From: Muribaculaceae bacterium
GTDB taxonomy: Bacteria > Bacteroidota > Bacteroidia > Bacteroidales > Muribaculaceae
Assembly: GCA_017427945.1 (NCBI GenBank)
Contig: JAFRRT010000012.1
Coordinates: 1 to 64,000, forward strand
Direction of reading: 5' to 3'
Length of the DNA stretch: 64,000 bases
The position numbers and the translations under genes were made by a program. Positions within the stretch are counted from its first letter, which is position 1. Every line of letters begins with the position of its first letter. Below are positions 1 through 8,670 of the stretch, piece after piece. Below the pieces are notes generated by a model. The model was not told the DNA's origin, ran no database searches, and worked only from the letters and a program-made list of their open reading frames with translations.

Positions 1-397
1 GCCAAGCATGATGAACAACTGAATTCAGCACAGTAATTAAAACAATGGACATAATCGTTACAAGTATCGACCTTTCTCGGTAACACAGCCATGTCAATAG
101 AATTGCGGTGATGGCAATAATCGATTCAAAGGCCGTGTCTAACGTCGTGGGAAGGAATATCCTCACCCCCAAATCAAGCAATAAGCGTCCCAAAATGATA
201 CTAATGACCATCCACAATTGCTTTTTATAACGATTGTCGCATTTATCGAGCAAAATCCATGTAAGGGCAAAATAAGCAACCACTTGCGCCCATGCACATT
301 CTACTGTCGAATGGTAGGCCCGCACACCACTCGTCGCGATGAAAACGGCAACCGAAATCAGGAAAGCCCAAAAGCATTGTTTCTTGGTCTTGCTCAT
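1..397 (-). CDS. Small integral membrane protein, C-terminus cut by window edge
   Basis: About 132 codons are visible, running off the left edge with no stop. The start ATG (complement of 395-397) lies only 12 bp after the stop of the upstream leucine-rich-repeat/dockerin gene, so the two are probably co-transcribed. The protein starts MSKTKKQCFWAFLISVAVF and shows at least four hydrophobic stretches (near residues 8-25, 33-50, 60-80 and 88-130) separated by short charged loops such as DKCDNRYKKQ. That pattern fits a small polytopic inner-membrane protein. I do not recognise the family, and no catalytic motif is visible. The reading frame is open throughout, which with the tight spacing makes it a credible gene. 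Confidence 0.6.
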   Translation of the reverse strand, partial: MSKTKKQCFWAFLISVAVFIATSGVRAYHSTVECAWAQVVAYFALTWILLDKCDNRYKKQLWMVISIILGRLLLDLGVRIFLPTTLDTAFESIIAITAILLTWLCYRERSILVTIMSIVLITVLNSVVHHAW

Positions 398-409
398 AAC
401 TATATCGTT

Positions 410-2452
410 TTAATTTCCTATTATCATTTCGATGATAGCGTTGACGTCGGCGATGTTGACCTCGCCATCACCGTTCACGTCGCAGGCGGGTATGCGGGAG
501 TGACCGCCAGTGCCAGCTCCACCGCCATTGATGATGACATCAATCACACTGTTTGTATCACCTATGTTGATTTCGCCATCACCATTTACATCACCGGGAA
601 TATCAAAGTTCTTGGCCACTATGTTTTGAAACTTTTTCCAAACTTTGGCCGTCTTATAGGCCTCAAGAGAGCCAACGGGTACATAGAGCGTCGCGTTTTG
701 AAATACCAACGGTTCGAAAAATGAATCTTCAGCCCCGTTCATCACTGGAGGGACTTTGGCCATGCACATGATTGTATCCAGATACTCACAATACTTAAAA
801 CACTGCGCATCAAGTGTATCGACAGCATTACCAAGCATTACGCTTGTTAATCCAGAGCAACCTAGACAAAACTCTTCAGGAATCTTATGTACTCCATTGC
901 CCACGATCACATTCTTTAGAGCAGAATATGCAAAGGTCATTTTTCCCAACGTCGTTACTGGATCACTAATCTCTGCTCTTGTCAAACCATGGCAAGAGTA
1001 AAAAGCGAAATCTCCGATAGATGTCACCGATGCTCCAGTTTTCAGTTTTTCTATGCCCGAGCCAGCAAAAGATGCGTACCCTATAGTCTGTAAAGAATCT
1101 GTCATTGGCATCATGGTTAGATCCCGACATGAAGAAAACGCTTGTTGATCAATTATTTTTACAGTCGAAGGCAAAGGAACATCAGACAAGGAATCACAAG
1201 ATTCAAATGCGAACTCGGGTATTACATCTAACCCATCATTAATCTGCACCTTTTTCAGATTATTGCATTTTGGGAAGGCGCATTTGCCCAATGTTTTCAA
1301 GCTCTTAGGCAAAACAACTTCATCAAACAAGTTATATGGAAATGCATGATCACCGATTGAGACTAAAGTGTTAGGAAATGTGACATGCTCAAGCTTTGCA
1401 CCACCGAAAGCATAGGCGCCTATCGACGTCACACCCTCGGGAACAACAAGGTGTGTGATGGGTGCTCCGTTAATGTGAACAGCTATGTTCCGCCAATCCC
1501 ACCAATCCGCCGGTATTGCATTACTTATGGGATTAGCGCCTTCATTTTCAAAAACGATATTACACCAGGCGGCAATATCCTGAATTTCGACCCTTTCCAA
1601 ACTATCACAATCCGAGAAGGCATTTGTGCCTATCGATTCAACACTTGACGGAATGCTTATACTGGTAACTGTGTGGCAACCATTGAAGACATTGGCCGAA
1701 ATCCTTATTGTCGTTTCTGGAATCACCAATTCATGAGGCATCTCTACTCCATCAAGATAAATCTTTCTGGAGCAGCCCATTGGATTAGACCCTTTCCCTT
1801 GGATATCCTTGTTCAACCAAGACGCCAAATCAGGTATGTCCATACGGTCAAAACCATCACAACCAACAAACGCCTCATGACCTATTGAAGTAACGCTATT
1901 GGGAATCACCAAACGTGATAAAGACGAGAGCTTGCAAAATGCCGAGGTTCCAATTCTCGTGACACCTGAAGGGATCACCAATTCGGTCAACGGCTCACCG
2001 TTGATGTACAGGTTATGGGCATAACACAACGGATTGCTATAACTGTAGTTATAACCATTGCTAATCTCAAAATCTATGTTGCACCACGATTCAAGGCTTT
2101 CTATTTCCACAATAGAAAGTTTTTCACAAGAATAAAAACACATATTGCCCTCTACACGTTTTATGGATTTTGGGATGTGGATGCTGGTCAGATTACTGCA
2201 CCGATAGAAAGCTTGATTACCAATGGCTGTGACCAAGTAGGTAACACCATTATAAGTGACGGTTTCGGGAATGACGACATCACCAGAGTAATAGCTAGGG
2301 TTTAGTGCGTTAAGTGATTGTGGGCTTACAATGGCTTCTGATCCATTGCTAAGGTAATAGATACCATCCACCTCGAAGTACTCATAGGCAAAAGCCATAT
2401 TGGCGGACATTAACACCAGCAGCAGTGTCATCAGTTTTTTTGTCATGTTCAT
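410..2452 (-). CDS. Secreted BspA-type leucine-rich-repeat protein with C-terminal dockerin
   Basis: A 680-residue exported protein. Residues 1-22 form a signal peptide ending MAFA before YEYF. Residues about 50-600 are BspA/LRR_5-type repeats, seen as recurring LVIPxxVTxIGxxAF and LxxVxIPxSVxxIG units. Three longer units share a W(C/L)N...NP...(I)NG insert before the next LVIP/LVVP strand (near residues 103-165, 205-250 and 290-345). Residues 618-680 form a dockerin pair: DVNGDGEINIGD and DVNGDGEVNIADVNAII, both with calcium-loop Asp/Asn spacing. BspA-like proteins in oral and gut Bacteroidales act in adhesion; a surface-binding role here is inferred. No type IX sorting domain is visible after the dockerin. 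A TAACTTTG promoter box lies upstream, and the TPR regulator gene is divergent. Confidence 0.9.
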   Translation of the reverse strand: MNMTKKLMTLLLVLMSANMAFAYEYFEVDGIYYLSNGSEAIVSPQSLNALNPSYYSGDVVIPETVTYNGVTYLVTAIGNQAFYRCSNLTSIHIPKSIKRVEGNMCFYSCEKLSIVEIESLESWCNIDFEISNGYNYSYSNPLCYAHNLYINGEPLTELVIPSGVTRIGTSAFCKLSSLSRLVIPNSVTSIGHEAFVGCDGFDRMDIPDLASWLNKDIQGKGSNPMGCSRKIYLDGVEMPHELVIPETTIRISANVFNGCHTVTSISIPSSVESIGTNAFSDCDSLERVEIQDIAAWCNIVFENEGANPISNAIPADWWDWRNIAVHINGAPITHLVVPEGVTSIGAYAFGGAKLEHVTFPNTLVSIGDHAFPYNLFDEVVLPKSLKTLGKCAFPKCNNLKKVQINDGLDVIPEFAFESCDSLSDVPLPSTVKIIDQQAFSSCRDLTMMPMTDSLQTIGYASFAGSGIEKLKTGASVTSIGDFAFYSCHGLTRAEISDPVTTLGKMTFAYSALKNVIVGNGVHKIPEEFCLGCSGLTSVMLGNAVDTLDAQCFKYCEYLDTIMCMAKVPPVMNGAEDSFFEPLVFQNATLYVPVGSLEAYKTAKVWKKFQNIVAKNFDIPGDVNGDGEINIGDTNSVIDVIINGGGAGTGGHSRIPACDVNGDGEVNIADVNAIIEMIIGN

Positions 2453-2485
2453 AATATGTCGTTTTTAGTTGTTATTTTTCACCTG

Positions 2486-2493
2486 CAAAGTTA
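2486..2493 (-). promoter_or_regulatory. Bacteroidota -7 box (TAACTTTG) for the LRR/dockerin gene
   Basis: Complement reads TAACTTTG, matching TAnnTTTG, 34 bp upstream of the start. A TTG on the same strand lies 22 bp further upstream (complement of 2516-2518), acceptable as the -33 element. Confidence 0.6.
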
Positions 2494-2634
2494 CTACGGA
2501 TAAATGTTAAATCGGCAAAAAACGCCTGTCATTCTGACCTCATTTTCAAAAACGTAAAGCACTGGAATTCTTGTAACTAAAAAATAAAAATCTCATTTTG
2601 CCCTCACAGGCGTAAAAAATGGGTCTGAAATTGT

Positions 2635-2642
2635 TAATTTTG
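2635..2642 (+). promoter_or_regulatory. Bacteroidota -7 box (TAATTTTG) for the TPR regulator
   Basis: TAATTTTG followed by a leader of about 60 nt before the ATG at 2705. No clear -33 TTG at the usual distance. Confidence 0.5.
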
Positions 2643-2704
2643 CAGGAAGTTTTCACTGTATTTTTGCGTGAATAACCTGAAATCCGGACAAAAATCTTTA
2701 TCAA

Positions 2705-4432
2705 ATGATACACTTCAAAAACATCATTTTTCCGCTCACAGCAGTCTTTTTCCTCGCGCTGGCAGGTTGCCAACATGACACCGCCACGATGCAGGAACTA
2801 TCCCGCATCGACTCGACATTGACCACTGACAAGCAGTATGAAACAGCCCTGCATCGCTTGGACTCGTTAAGCCCCGAGAATTTCAACAAAGCCGGGCGGG
2901 CCTACTACTCGTTGCTGCTCACACAGGCCCACTACAAGAACTTTATCGACGACACCACCGATGCCGTCATCAACACCGCTGTTGATTACTTCAAGAGCCA
3001 CGGCGACCACGAGAAACGTACCCGCTCCCTGCTCTATCAAGGCTGTGTCTATGAGGTGATGGGCAAGCCCGAAAAAGCCATTGAATCATACAAGAACGCC
3101 GAAAATGCTGCCGATGATAATGACCTGGAAAACAAGGCCTACGCCAAACTGAGGTTGGCGGTTCTCTATGCCAACAATTCCAATTATGCGAACCTGAAGA
3201 TCAACAAATACAAAGAAGCGCTTGACCTGTACAATCAACTGGGTGATAAGCATTATCAGATAGTTTGCCTTACCGACATCGGGGGCTTTTATCGAAATGA
3301 CTCCACCCGCCGCGACAGTGCGCTCTATTATATAGATAAAGCCATCAAGCTGTCAGAGGCCGAGCACGAGGACTGGTTCCTGTTCCAAAACCTCTATTAC
3401 CGTGCCGAGCAATACTGCCTGTTGACAAAGGAGTATGACAAGGCTAAAGTTGATATTCTCAAGGCATTAGAAGCGGGAAAAAGCGCCATTGACCATCCCA
3501 GGGCACACTATGTCGCTGCCGAGACCTATCTGAAACTGGGCGAACGTGACTCGGCCCTTTTCTACCTGAATCATGCCCCCGCAGGCAACAGGGCAACCGC
3601 AACGGTAAGTGACACGGTGATGTATTATCGCCTCTTGAGCGAGATTGCCAAAAGTGACAAGGATTGGGACAAATACACCACCTATTTTGAGAAAGCCAAC
3701 AGCATGGCCGACTCAGTATTATTAGCTAATGTCAATAAGAACTATCTGGCCATCGAAAAGAAATATGACCGCCAGTTGGCAGTCCTGAATCAGGTGAAGA
3801 ATGAGAAACGCCTGAGGGAAGTGATGCTCTTGGCAGCATTGTTGGCATTGGGCCTGCTGGCACTGGCCTTCATGGTGTGGAGGTACAGGAACCAGCTGAA
3901 GATGAGACAGAACGAAGTCGAGATGCTCAAGGCCGACCTTGACGGTTCGCTGGCGAGCCTGGAGCAGATGCAAAAACGGCTGGATGCCCGCGAGCCGACC
4001 CTGCTGAACGACGAGGGCAAGAAAGCCGGCCGAGACGAACTGCGTGCCATCATCAGCCAGCAGATTGACGCGGTGCATCAGCTGATGGAGTGGTCCTACC
4101 AGTATGACAGCGACACATTTGCCGCCAAGTTCAAGGAGATGATGACCTTGCCCGGTGTGGGCGACGACAGCAACTACTGGTCCAACCTGCAAACCCTGGT
4201 CAATGACCTGCACGACAACGTGCTCGTCAAAGCGCAGGAGGAGGCAGGCGGCACGCTGAACGAGAGTGAGCTGAACCTGCTGGCACTATATTGCTGCGGA
4301 TTCTCGCGCACGGTCATCATGGTGACGATGGGCTACAAGAGCATCGGCACGGTCTATAACAAGAAACTGCAGATTGCCAAGAAGCTGTACGTCAACGACC
4401 TCGACGACTTTGTGAAACCCCATCTCAACTAA
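2705..4432 (+). CDS. TPR-containing membrane regulator with LuxR-like C-terminal helix-turn-helix
   Basis: A 575-residue protein of a type common in Bacteroidota. The N-terminus has a signal with lipobox LAGC (Cys22). Residues about 40-350 are TPR-like helix pairs. A single membrane segment lies at about 371-392 (MLLAALLALGLLALAFMVW), followed by a coiled coil at about 393-425. The C-terminal 60 residues (LNESELNLLALYCCGFS ... SIGTVYNKKLQIAKKL) resemble a LuxR/GerE helix-turn-helix. The layout implies a periplasmic TPR sensor joined through the membrane to a cytoplasmic DNA-binding domain. A lipoprotein signal plus an internal membrane segment is unusual but common in this group. It diverges from the LRR/dockerin gene, which is a plausible but unproven target. 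Confidence 0.75.
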   Translation: MIHFKNIIFPLTAVFFLALAGCQHDTATMQELSRIDSTLTTDKQYETALHRLDSLSPENFNKAGRAYYSLLLTQAHYKNFIDDTTDAVINTAVDYFKSHGDHEKRTRSLLYQGCVYEVMGKPEKAIESYKNAENAADDNDLENKAYAKLRLAVLYANNSNYANLKINKYKEALDLYNQLGDKHYQIVCLTDIGGFYRNDSTRRDSALYYIDKAIKLSEAEHEDWFLFQNLYYRAEQYCLLTKEYDKAKVDILKALEAGKSAIDHPRAHYVAAETYLKLGERDSALFYLNHAPAGNRATATVSDTVMYYRLLSEIAKSDKDWDKYTTYFEKANSMADSVLLANVNKNYLAIEKKYDRQLAVLNQVKNEKRLREVMLLAALLALGLLALAFMVWRYRNQLKMRQNEVEMLKADLDGSLASLEQMQKRLDAREPTLLNDEGKKAGRDELRAIISQQIDAVHQLMEWSYQYDSDTFAAKFKEMMTLPGVGDDSNYWSNLQTLVNDLHDNVLVKAQEEAGGTLNESELNLLALYCCGFSRTVIMVTMGYKSIGTVYNKKLQIAKKLYVNDLDDFVKPHLN

Positions 4433-4665
4433 GATTGACCTGCCAGCAACGTTAATCGGCGTTTTTATATTTGCTGTGCTATTTTTAATGCTAATTGCGC
4501 GAATTGAACAAACTAATATAATATTTTTCGTGAATTTCGTTTCATTCGTGAAATAAGCATTGGCCCCGCAGGGATAGTGCGCTAGCCCTCAGATGGTTCA
4601 GAATACTCAGTTGTTGATGGAAGAATGCGTCAGCCCCCTAATGCCTAAAACCTAATGCCTAACGC
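4433..4665. other. Intergenic region between convergent TPR-regulator and DUF486 genes
   Basis: AT-rich to about 4560, then a GC-rich stretch containing CCCCGCAGGG near 4563. It ends in the 7-bp-phased CCTAANN array described separately. No gene and no convincing terminator seen. Confidence 0.5.
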
Positions 4666-4668
4666 CTA
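4637..4668 (-). repeat. Degenerate heptamer array (TAGGNNT), copy 1
   Basis: CCTA occurs at 4637, 4644, 4651, 4658 and 4665, a strict 7-bp period. Read on the minus strand the first TAG is the stop codon of the DUF486 gene, so the array begins exactly where the coding sequence ends. Confidence 0.85.
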
Positions 4669-5037
4669 TTTATAGAACACGAAGAAGACGGCCAACACCA
4701 GGCAGATGAAGGCGGCAAGGTGGTTCCAGTGCAGGGACTCCCCGTTAAAGAATATCGTGACAAAGACGGTGAAAACAGCCAACGAGATGACTTCTTGAAT
4801 CACCTTAAGCTGCATGAGATTGAACGGACCACCGTTGCCTACAAAACCCAAGCGGTTGGCAGGAATCTGGCAGCAATACTCGGGCAGGGCGAGCATCCAT
4901 GATAAGAGTATTATAACATACAGCGGCGTGTTGTCGCTGATGACATTTATCTGTTGTAATTTCAGGTGCCCGTACCAGGCAAAGGTCATGAAAATGTTGG
5001 CAATAATGAGCAGACCTATAGTGTAAAAGTATTGCAT
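4666..5037 (-). CDS. DUF486/DMT-like small membrane protein
   Basis: A 123-residue polytopic membrane protein with four hydrophobic segments (about 5-22, 38-55, 80-97 and 104-122). The central motif ALPEYCCQIPANRLG, followed by FNLMQLKVIQE, is characteristic of the DUF486 family, which belongs to the drug/metabolite transporter superfamily. The substrate is unknown. A TAATTTTG box lies 26 bp upstream. The stop codon is the first TAG of a heptamer array. The gene diverges from an AraC-type regulator, whose promoter is only about 65 bp away. Confidence 0.85.
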   Translation of the reverse strand: MQYFYTIGLLIIANIFMTFAWYGHLKLQQINVISDNTPLYVIILLSWMLALPEYCCQIPANRLGFVGNGGPFNLMQLKVIQEVISLAVFTVFVTIFFNGESLHWNHLAAFICLVLAVFFVFYK

Positions 5038-5062
5038 ATCGTTATTCTGTTTTTTGAGCGTG

Positions 5063-5070
5063 CAAAATTA
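5063..5070 (-). promoter_or_regulatory. -7 box (TAATTTTG) for the DUF486 gene
   Basis: Complement of 5063-5070 reads TAATTTTG, 26 bp upstream of the ATG. No good -33 element was identified. Confidence 0.5.
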
Positions 5071-5134
5071 GTATTATTCTCTCAATCGGTCATTGTTTTT
5101 GGTTGGTTTTGTTCGGTTTTTATCCAAAAATCCT

Positions 5135-5142
5135 TATCTTTG
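5135..5142 (+). promoter_or_regulatory. -7 box (TATCTTTG) deciding the AraC-regulator start
   Basis: TATCTTTG at 5135-5142, with TTTG at 5108-5111 (23 bp spacer, slightly long). Transcription would begin near 5147, so the in-frame ATG at 5093 lies upstream of the transcript and the ATG at 5165 is the likely start. Confidence 0.6.
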
Positions 5143-5164
5143 CAGCATTAAGCGGGACAGAGTT

Positions 5165-6073
5165 ATGGAAGGAAATCAACTGCAGGAAAAGACTTTGTTG
5201 CCAAGAAACGGCACCCTCCTCATGCATGAAGACAAATGGCTTGTCATGGATTACCTGAACCAGCCTTTTGATGTGTGCGATGAGGAGATGGCACGTTTTG
5301 GCCGACGTTTCCCCTTGAGACTGTCATTCAACTGCATGATTATCGTCGTCGAGGGAAAGGTCTCTATCGGCGTGAATTGCAACAACCACGTCATGGAGGG
5401 CAACAGTTGTGCCCTCATCACCACAGGCTCGATTGTGGAGCGTATGGACGTAGCTCCCGAGACACGGCTGATCCTGCTGTCACTGCCCGAAGAGGCCATT
5501 GCCGCTAAAGCCGAGAGCGACCGGCGTGAACTGCCGCTCCACCATGCCTCGTCAACGCTGTGGCCATTGCTTCCAATCCATGTAGAGATGTTGATTTCGT
5601 CTTACAGAATGTTGCGCGTTATCCTCAGTGACCTGGCCTTTGCTGCAAAGAGGGAAGAGACCGCACGCGACTGCATCGGCCTGATGATGTCGATGGCAGG
5701 GCAAGGTAGTGGAGAAAATGGAGAGAGTGGCAAACGCCATGCCGCTCAGACGCAATCATCGCGCAAAGATGCCATCGTGGAACGTTTCATGCAGTGTGTC
5801 CAGCAGAACTACCGTGAGCATCGTGATGTGGGCTTCTATGCCGAGCAGCTGTCACTGTCGCTCAAATACATGTCTCGCGTCATCCTTGAGCAGACTGGGC
5901 GGCATCCCTCACGGTGGATAAAGGATCTGGTCATTCTTGACGCCAAATCCATGTTGCGCAGCGGACGCTATAGCGTGCAGCAAGTGGCCGACGAGTTGAA
6001 TTTTCCCAACCAGTCGTTTTTCGGCAAGTATTTCAAAGAAGACGTGGGGGTATCACCCAAGAAATGGAAATAG
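5165..6073 (+). CDS. AraC/XylS-family transcriptional regulator
   Basis: 302 residues from the ATG at 5165 (MEGNQLQEK), chosen because the TATCTTTG promoter box lies after the more upstream ATG. The N-terminal half looks like a cupin-type sensing domain. The C-terminal 100 residues hold two helix-turn-helix motifs: YAEQLSLSLKYMSRVI, then VQQVADELNFPNQSFFGKYF, ending SPKKWK, the AraC signature. The ligand and target genes are unknown. The nearest candidate target is the divergent DUF486 gene. Its stop is 2 bp from the stop of the convergent metallophosphoesterase gene, leaving no room for a separate terminator. Confidence 0.9.
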   Translation: MEGNQLQEKTLLPRNGTLLMHEDKWLVMDYLNQPFDVCDEEMARFGRRFPLRLSFNCMIIVVEGKVSIGVNCNNHVMEGNSCALITTGSIVERMDVAPETRLILLSLPEEAIAAKAESDRRELPLHHASSTLWPLLPIHVEMLISSYRMLRVILSDLAFAAKREETARDCIGLMMSMAGQGSGENGESGKRHAAQTQSSRKDAIVERFMQCVQQNYREHRDVGFYAEQLSLSLKYMSRVILEQTGRHPSRWIKDLVILDAKSMLRSGRYSVQQVADELNFPNQSFFGKYFKEDVGVSPKKWK

Positions 6074-6075
6074 TA

Positions 6076-7164
6076 TCAGCGATTGGGGGTGATGGTGATG
6101 ACGGCATATTCTGACCGGGTGCCGATGCGGAACTTGCCGCCCCAAATGCCCATGCCTGAGCTGACATAATAATCGGTCTTTCCGCGTTTCCACAACCCGT
6201 AATCACACTCATACATCGCCTTGGTTACCCAATTCAACGGCCACACCTGGCCACGATGGGTATGCCCGCTCAGCTGCAGGTCGATGCCGTTTTGCTCGGC
6301 TTCTTCCAAATGGTGCGGCTGGTGGTCAAGCACGATAGTATATCGGGTGGAGTCGATGCCCTGCATGAGCTGTGACAATGATTTGCGCCTGCGATTGCTG
6401 TGGTCCTCGCGCCCGATGATTGTCACATCGCCGACGCTCACTGTATCATCCCTGAGCAGGCGGATGCCGCTTTGCTCAATCAAATCGACGGATTGATCAA
6501 TGCCAGTGATGAACTCGTGATTGCCCAAGCAGGCAACAGTGGGTGCTTCCAGTCGCATAAACTCCTCACAGGTGCCTTGTTCCAGCAACGGGCGCAACCG
6601 TCCGTCAAGAATGTCACCCGCAATCAGGACGAGGTCGGGGTGCTCGGCATTGATCATATTGACCCAGCGGCCCACTTCGGGGCGACGATTGTGGTATCCG
6701 GCATGCAAGTCACTCAGCATGACGATTTTGAGCGGGTGCTCCAGATGCTTGTCGGTAGTGAGGTTGATCTCGCGGCGCGCCTTGTTATGGTAGTTGATAT
6801 TGCCGGCAATGAACGTGACAGCCATAAGTCCTGTGATAACCAGGGCCGTGGTGCCGTTGTCCTTGAGCCATGACGAGGGAACGAGATGCACGAGCCGCCC
6901 GATGTCAAGCACCAAGAATAGCATCAGCAGATAGAACATGATGATGAGCCATGAATTGCCGATTTCATAGGTCGCTGTGGCCATTCCCATGGGCATCGAG
7001 TCACTCTTGAACTGCAACACCATGCATGATAAGGCTACCAGCATAAGCAGCATGATGCCGATTTTTACAGGTGTGGAAAACGGGAGCACACGCCAAACGT
7101 GCCAGGACACATACCCATGCATACCCAGCATCACCGCCAACGCTATAATAAAGAACTTAGCCAT
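6076..7164 (-). CDS. Membrane-anchored calcineurin-like metallophosphoesterase
   Basis: 362 residues from the ATG at 7164 (MAKFFIIALAV). A start 15 codons further upstream would lie beyond the TACTTTTG box and is rejected. Several hydrophobic segments fill residues 1-130. The catalytic domain follows with the metallophosphoesterase motifs in order: MLSDLHAGYH, AGDILDG, LGNHEF, DHQPHHL and SGHTHRGQ. These supply the Asp/His/Asn ligands of a two-metal site. The architecture resembles YkuE/YpbG-type membrane phosphoesterases; the natural substrate is unknown. The gene converges on the AraC gene and diverges from the DEAD-box helicase. Confidence 0.9.
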   Translation of the reverse strand: MAKFFIIALAVMLGMHGYVSWHVWRVLPFSTPVKIGIMLLMLVALSCMVLQFKSDSMPMGMATATYEIGNSWLIIMFYLLMLFLVLDIGRLVHLVPSSWLKDNGTTALVITGLMAVTFIAGNINYHNKARREINLTTDKHLEHPLKIVMLSDLHAGYHNRRPEVGRWVNMINAEHPDLVLIAGDILDGRLRPLLEQGTCEEFMRLEAPTVACLGNHEFITGIDQSVDLIEQSGIRLLRDDTVSVGDVTIIGREDHSNRRRKSLSQLMQGIDSTRYTIVLDHQPHHLEEAEQNGIDLQLSGHTHRGQVWPLNWVTKAMYECDYGLWKRGKTDYYVSSGMGIWGGKFRIGTRSEYAVITITPNR

Positions 7165-7183
7165 GTCGTAGTTGTTTATTGTA

Positions 7184-7191
7184 CAAAAGTA
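7184..7191 (-). promoter_or_regulatory. -7 box (TACTTTTG) for the metallophosphoesterase
   Basis: Complement of 7184-7191 reads TACTTTTG, 20 bp upstream of the ATG at 7164. This settles the start codon. Confidence 0.6.
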
Positions 7192-7234
7192 TATAAAAAT
7201 ATGCCTCAATGGTGATTGTTGCAGAATAATTTGA

Positions 7235-7242
7235 TAATTTTG
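7235..7242 (+). promoter_or_regulatory. -7 box (TAATTTTG) for the DEAD-box helicase
   Basis: TAATTTTG at 7235-7242, 21 bp before ATG 7264. A TTG at 7216-7218 is a weakly spaced -33 candidate. Confidence 0.6.
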
Positions 7243-7263
7243 CAGTACAAATAACCGATATTG

Positions 7264-8592
7264 ATGAAAACCGAGGAATTATTACTTGTAGTGAAGGACC
7301 GCATGGGTATTGAGGCACTCAACGACATGCAGCGTGCTGCGCTCGACGCATGGAAGTCGGGCAGGGGAGACCTCGTGCTCTATTCGCCCACCGGAACGGG
7401 TAAGACATTGGCTTTTGCCTTGTGCTTGCTGCAGGCCCTGAAGCTACCCATGCAACAGTTGCAGGCAGTGGTGATGGCACCCTCGCGAGAACTGGTGATG
7501 CAGACCGCCGAGATTCTGCGCATTTTGGCAACGGGATACAAGGTGACGCCGTGCTATGGCGGCCATGCGGTGAGCGACGAAAAAGCCTCGCTGGCAATCA
7601 CACCCGATATCATCGTAGCCACTCCAGGACGACTGCTCGACCATCACAAGCGTGGCCATATTGCTTTGGGCGGAACACGTGTGCTTGTGCTTGATGAGAT
7701 GGACAAATCACTGGAATTGGGCTTTGAGGACGAGATGCGCCAGCTGCTCAAACAAATGCCGCGCATCAACCGCCGCATCCTTGCTTCGGCTACTGTCCTC
7801 GATGTCATGCCTGAGTATGTGCGACTGCACAATCCATTTACCCTTAACGTGCTGGAAGATTCAGCTCAACCTGCCGATCGCATCCAGGTGTGGCAGGTAG
7901 ATGCTGACAGTAAAGACAAACTTGACACCCTGCAGCGGTTACTGCTCTCGATTGGAGATGGCAAGACCATTGTTTTTGCCAACTACCGTGAGAGCGCCGA
8001 GCGCATCCATCAATACCTCGTCAAGAACCACATTGATGCAGGCCTGTATCATGGCGCCATGGAGCAGCAGGACAGGGAACGGGCCGTCGCCATGCTCAAT
8101 AACGGCAGCATTACCGTCCTTGTAGCCACCGACCTTGCCTCACGCGGGCTGGATATCGACAAGGTGGAGCACATCATCCACTACCACTTGCCGGTAAACG
8201 AACAAGCTTACACGCATCGCAACGGACGCACTGCCCGTGTGGATGCCGAAGGCAATGCCTACGTTATCACCGCGCCCGACGAATCGTTGCCCGAGTGGAT
8301 ACAAATAGATAGCCGATTTGACCTGCAGCCGATGGCCAAACCCGCCCAAGCCCTGATGGCTACGCTCTACTTCCAGGCCGGCAAGAAAGAGAAACTGTCG
8401 CGAGGAGACATTTTGGGCTTTATTGCAGCCAACAGCGATATCGACGGCAGTAAAATAGGCCGCATCGATGTGCGAGACCATTACGCCCTTGCTGCCATTC
8501 CCCGCAAAAAGGCACCGGAAATTATGAAACGCCTTCAGTCGGCAAAGATAAAAGGCAAAAAAGTGAGAATATCTATTCTTAATAATACCTAG
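7264..8592 (+). CDS. DEAD-box RNA helicase with DbpA-like C-terminal domain
   Basis: 442 residues from ATG 7264; an adjoining TTG at 7261 is in frame but unneeded. Helicase motifs appear in order: SPTGTGKT (I), PSREL (Ia), TPGRLLD (Ib), DEMD (II, a DEAD variant), SAT (III), ATDLASRGLD (V) and HRNGRTAR (VI). After the two RecA-like domains, the last 75 residues (LSRGDILGFIAAN ... GRIDVRDHYALAAIP) match the DbpA/CsdA-type RNA-binding domain. In E. coli DbpA that domain directs the enzyme to 23S rRNA, so a role in 50S subunit assembly is likely. The start of a run of plus-strand translation and replication genes. Confidence 0.9.
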   Translation: MKTEELLLVVKDRMGIEALNDMQRAALDAWKSGRGDLVLYSPTGTGKTLAFALCLLQALKLPMQQLQAVVMAPSRELVMQTAEILRILATGYKVTPCYGGHAVSDEKASLAITPDIIVATPGRLLDHHKRGHIALGGTRVLVLDEMDKSLELGFEDEMRQLLKQMPRINRRILASATVLDVMPEYVRLHNPFTLNVLEDSAQPADRIQVWQVDADSKDKLDTLQRLLLSIGDGKTIVFANYRESAERIHQYLVKNHIDAGLYHGAMEQQDRERAVAMLNNGSITVLVATDLASRGLDIDKVEHIIHYHLPVNEQAYTHRNGRTARVDAEGNAYVITAPDESLPEWIQIDSRFDLQPMAKPAQALMATLYFQAGKKEKLSRGDILGFIAANSDIDGSKIGRIDVRDHYALAAIPRKKAPEIMKRLQSAKIKGKKVRISILNNT

Positions 8593-8670
8593 ATTAGATA
8601 ATAATCCTTAAGTATTTACGTTCTATTATAAATAAGATTTCACACCTTAAACTTTAGCTAAAGCAAAACT

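Noticed and set aside
218..724. 168-codon plus-strand frame at the left end
   Set aside because: Overlaps the dockerin end of the LRR gene and the start of the membrane protein gene on the other strand; no family.
4441..4475. Weak AACG...CGTT hairpin after the TPR regulator
   Set aside because: Stem too short and loop too long to call a terminator.
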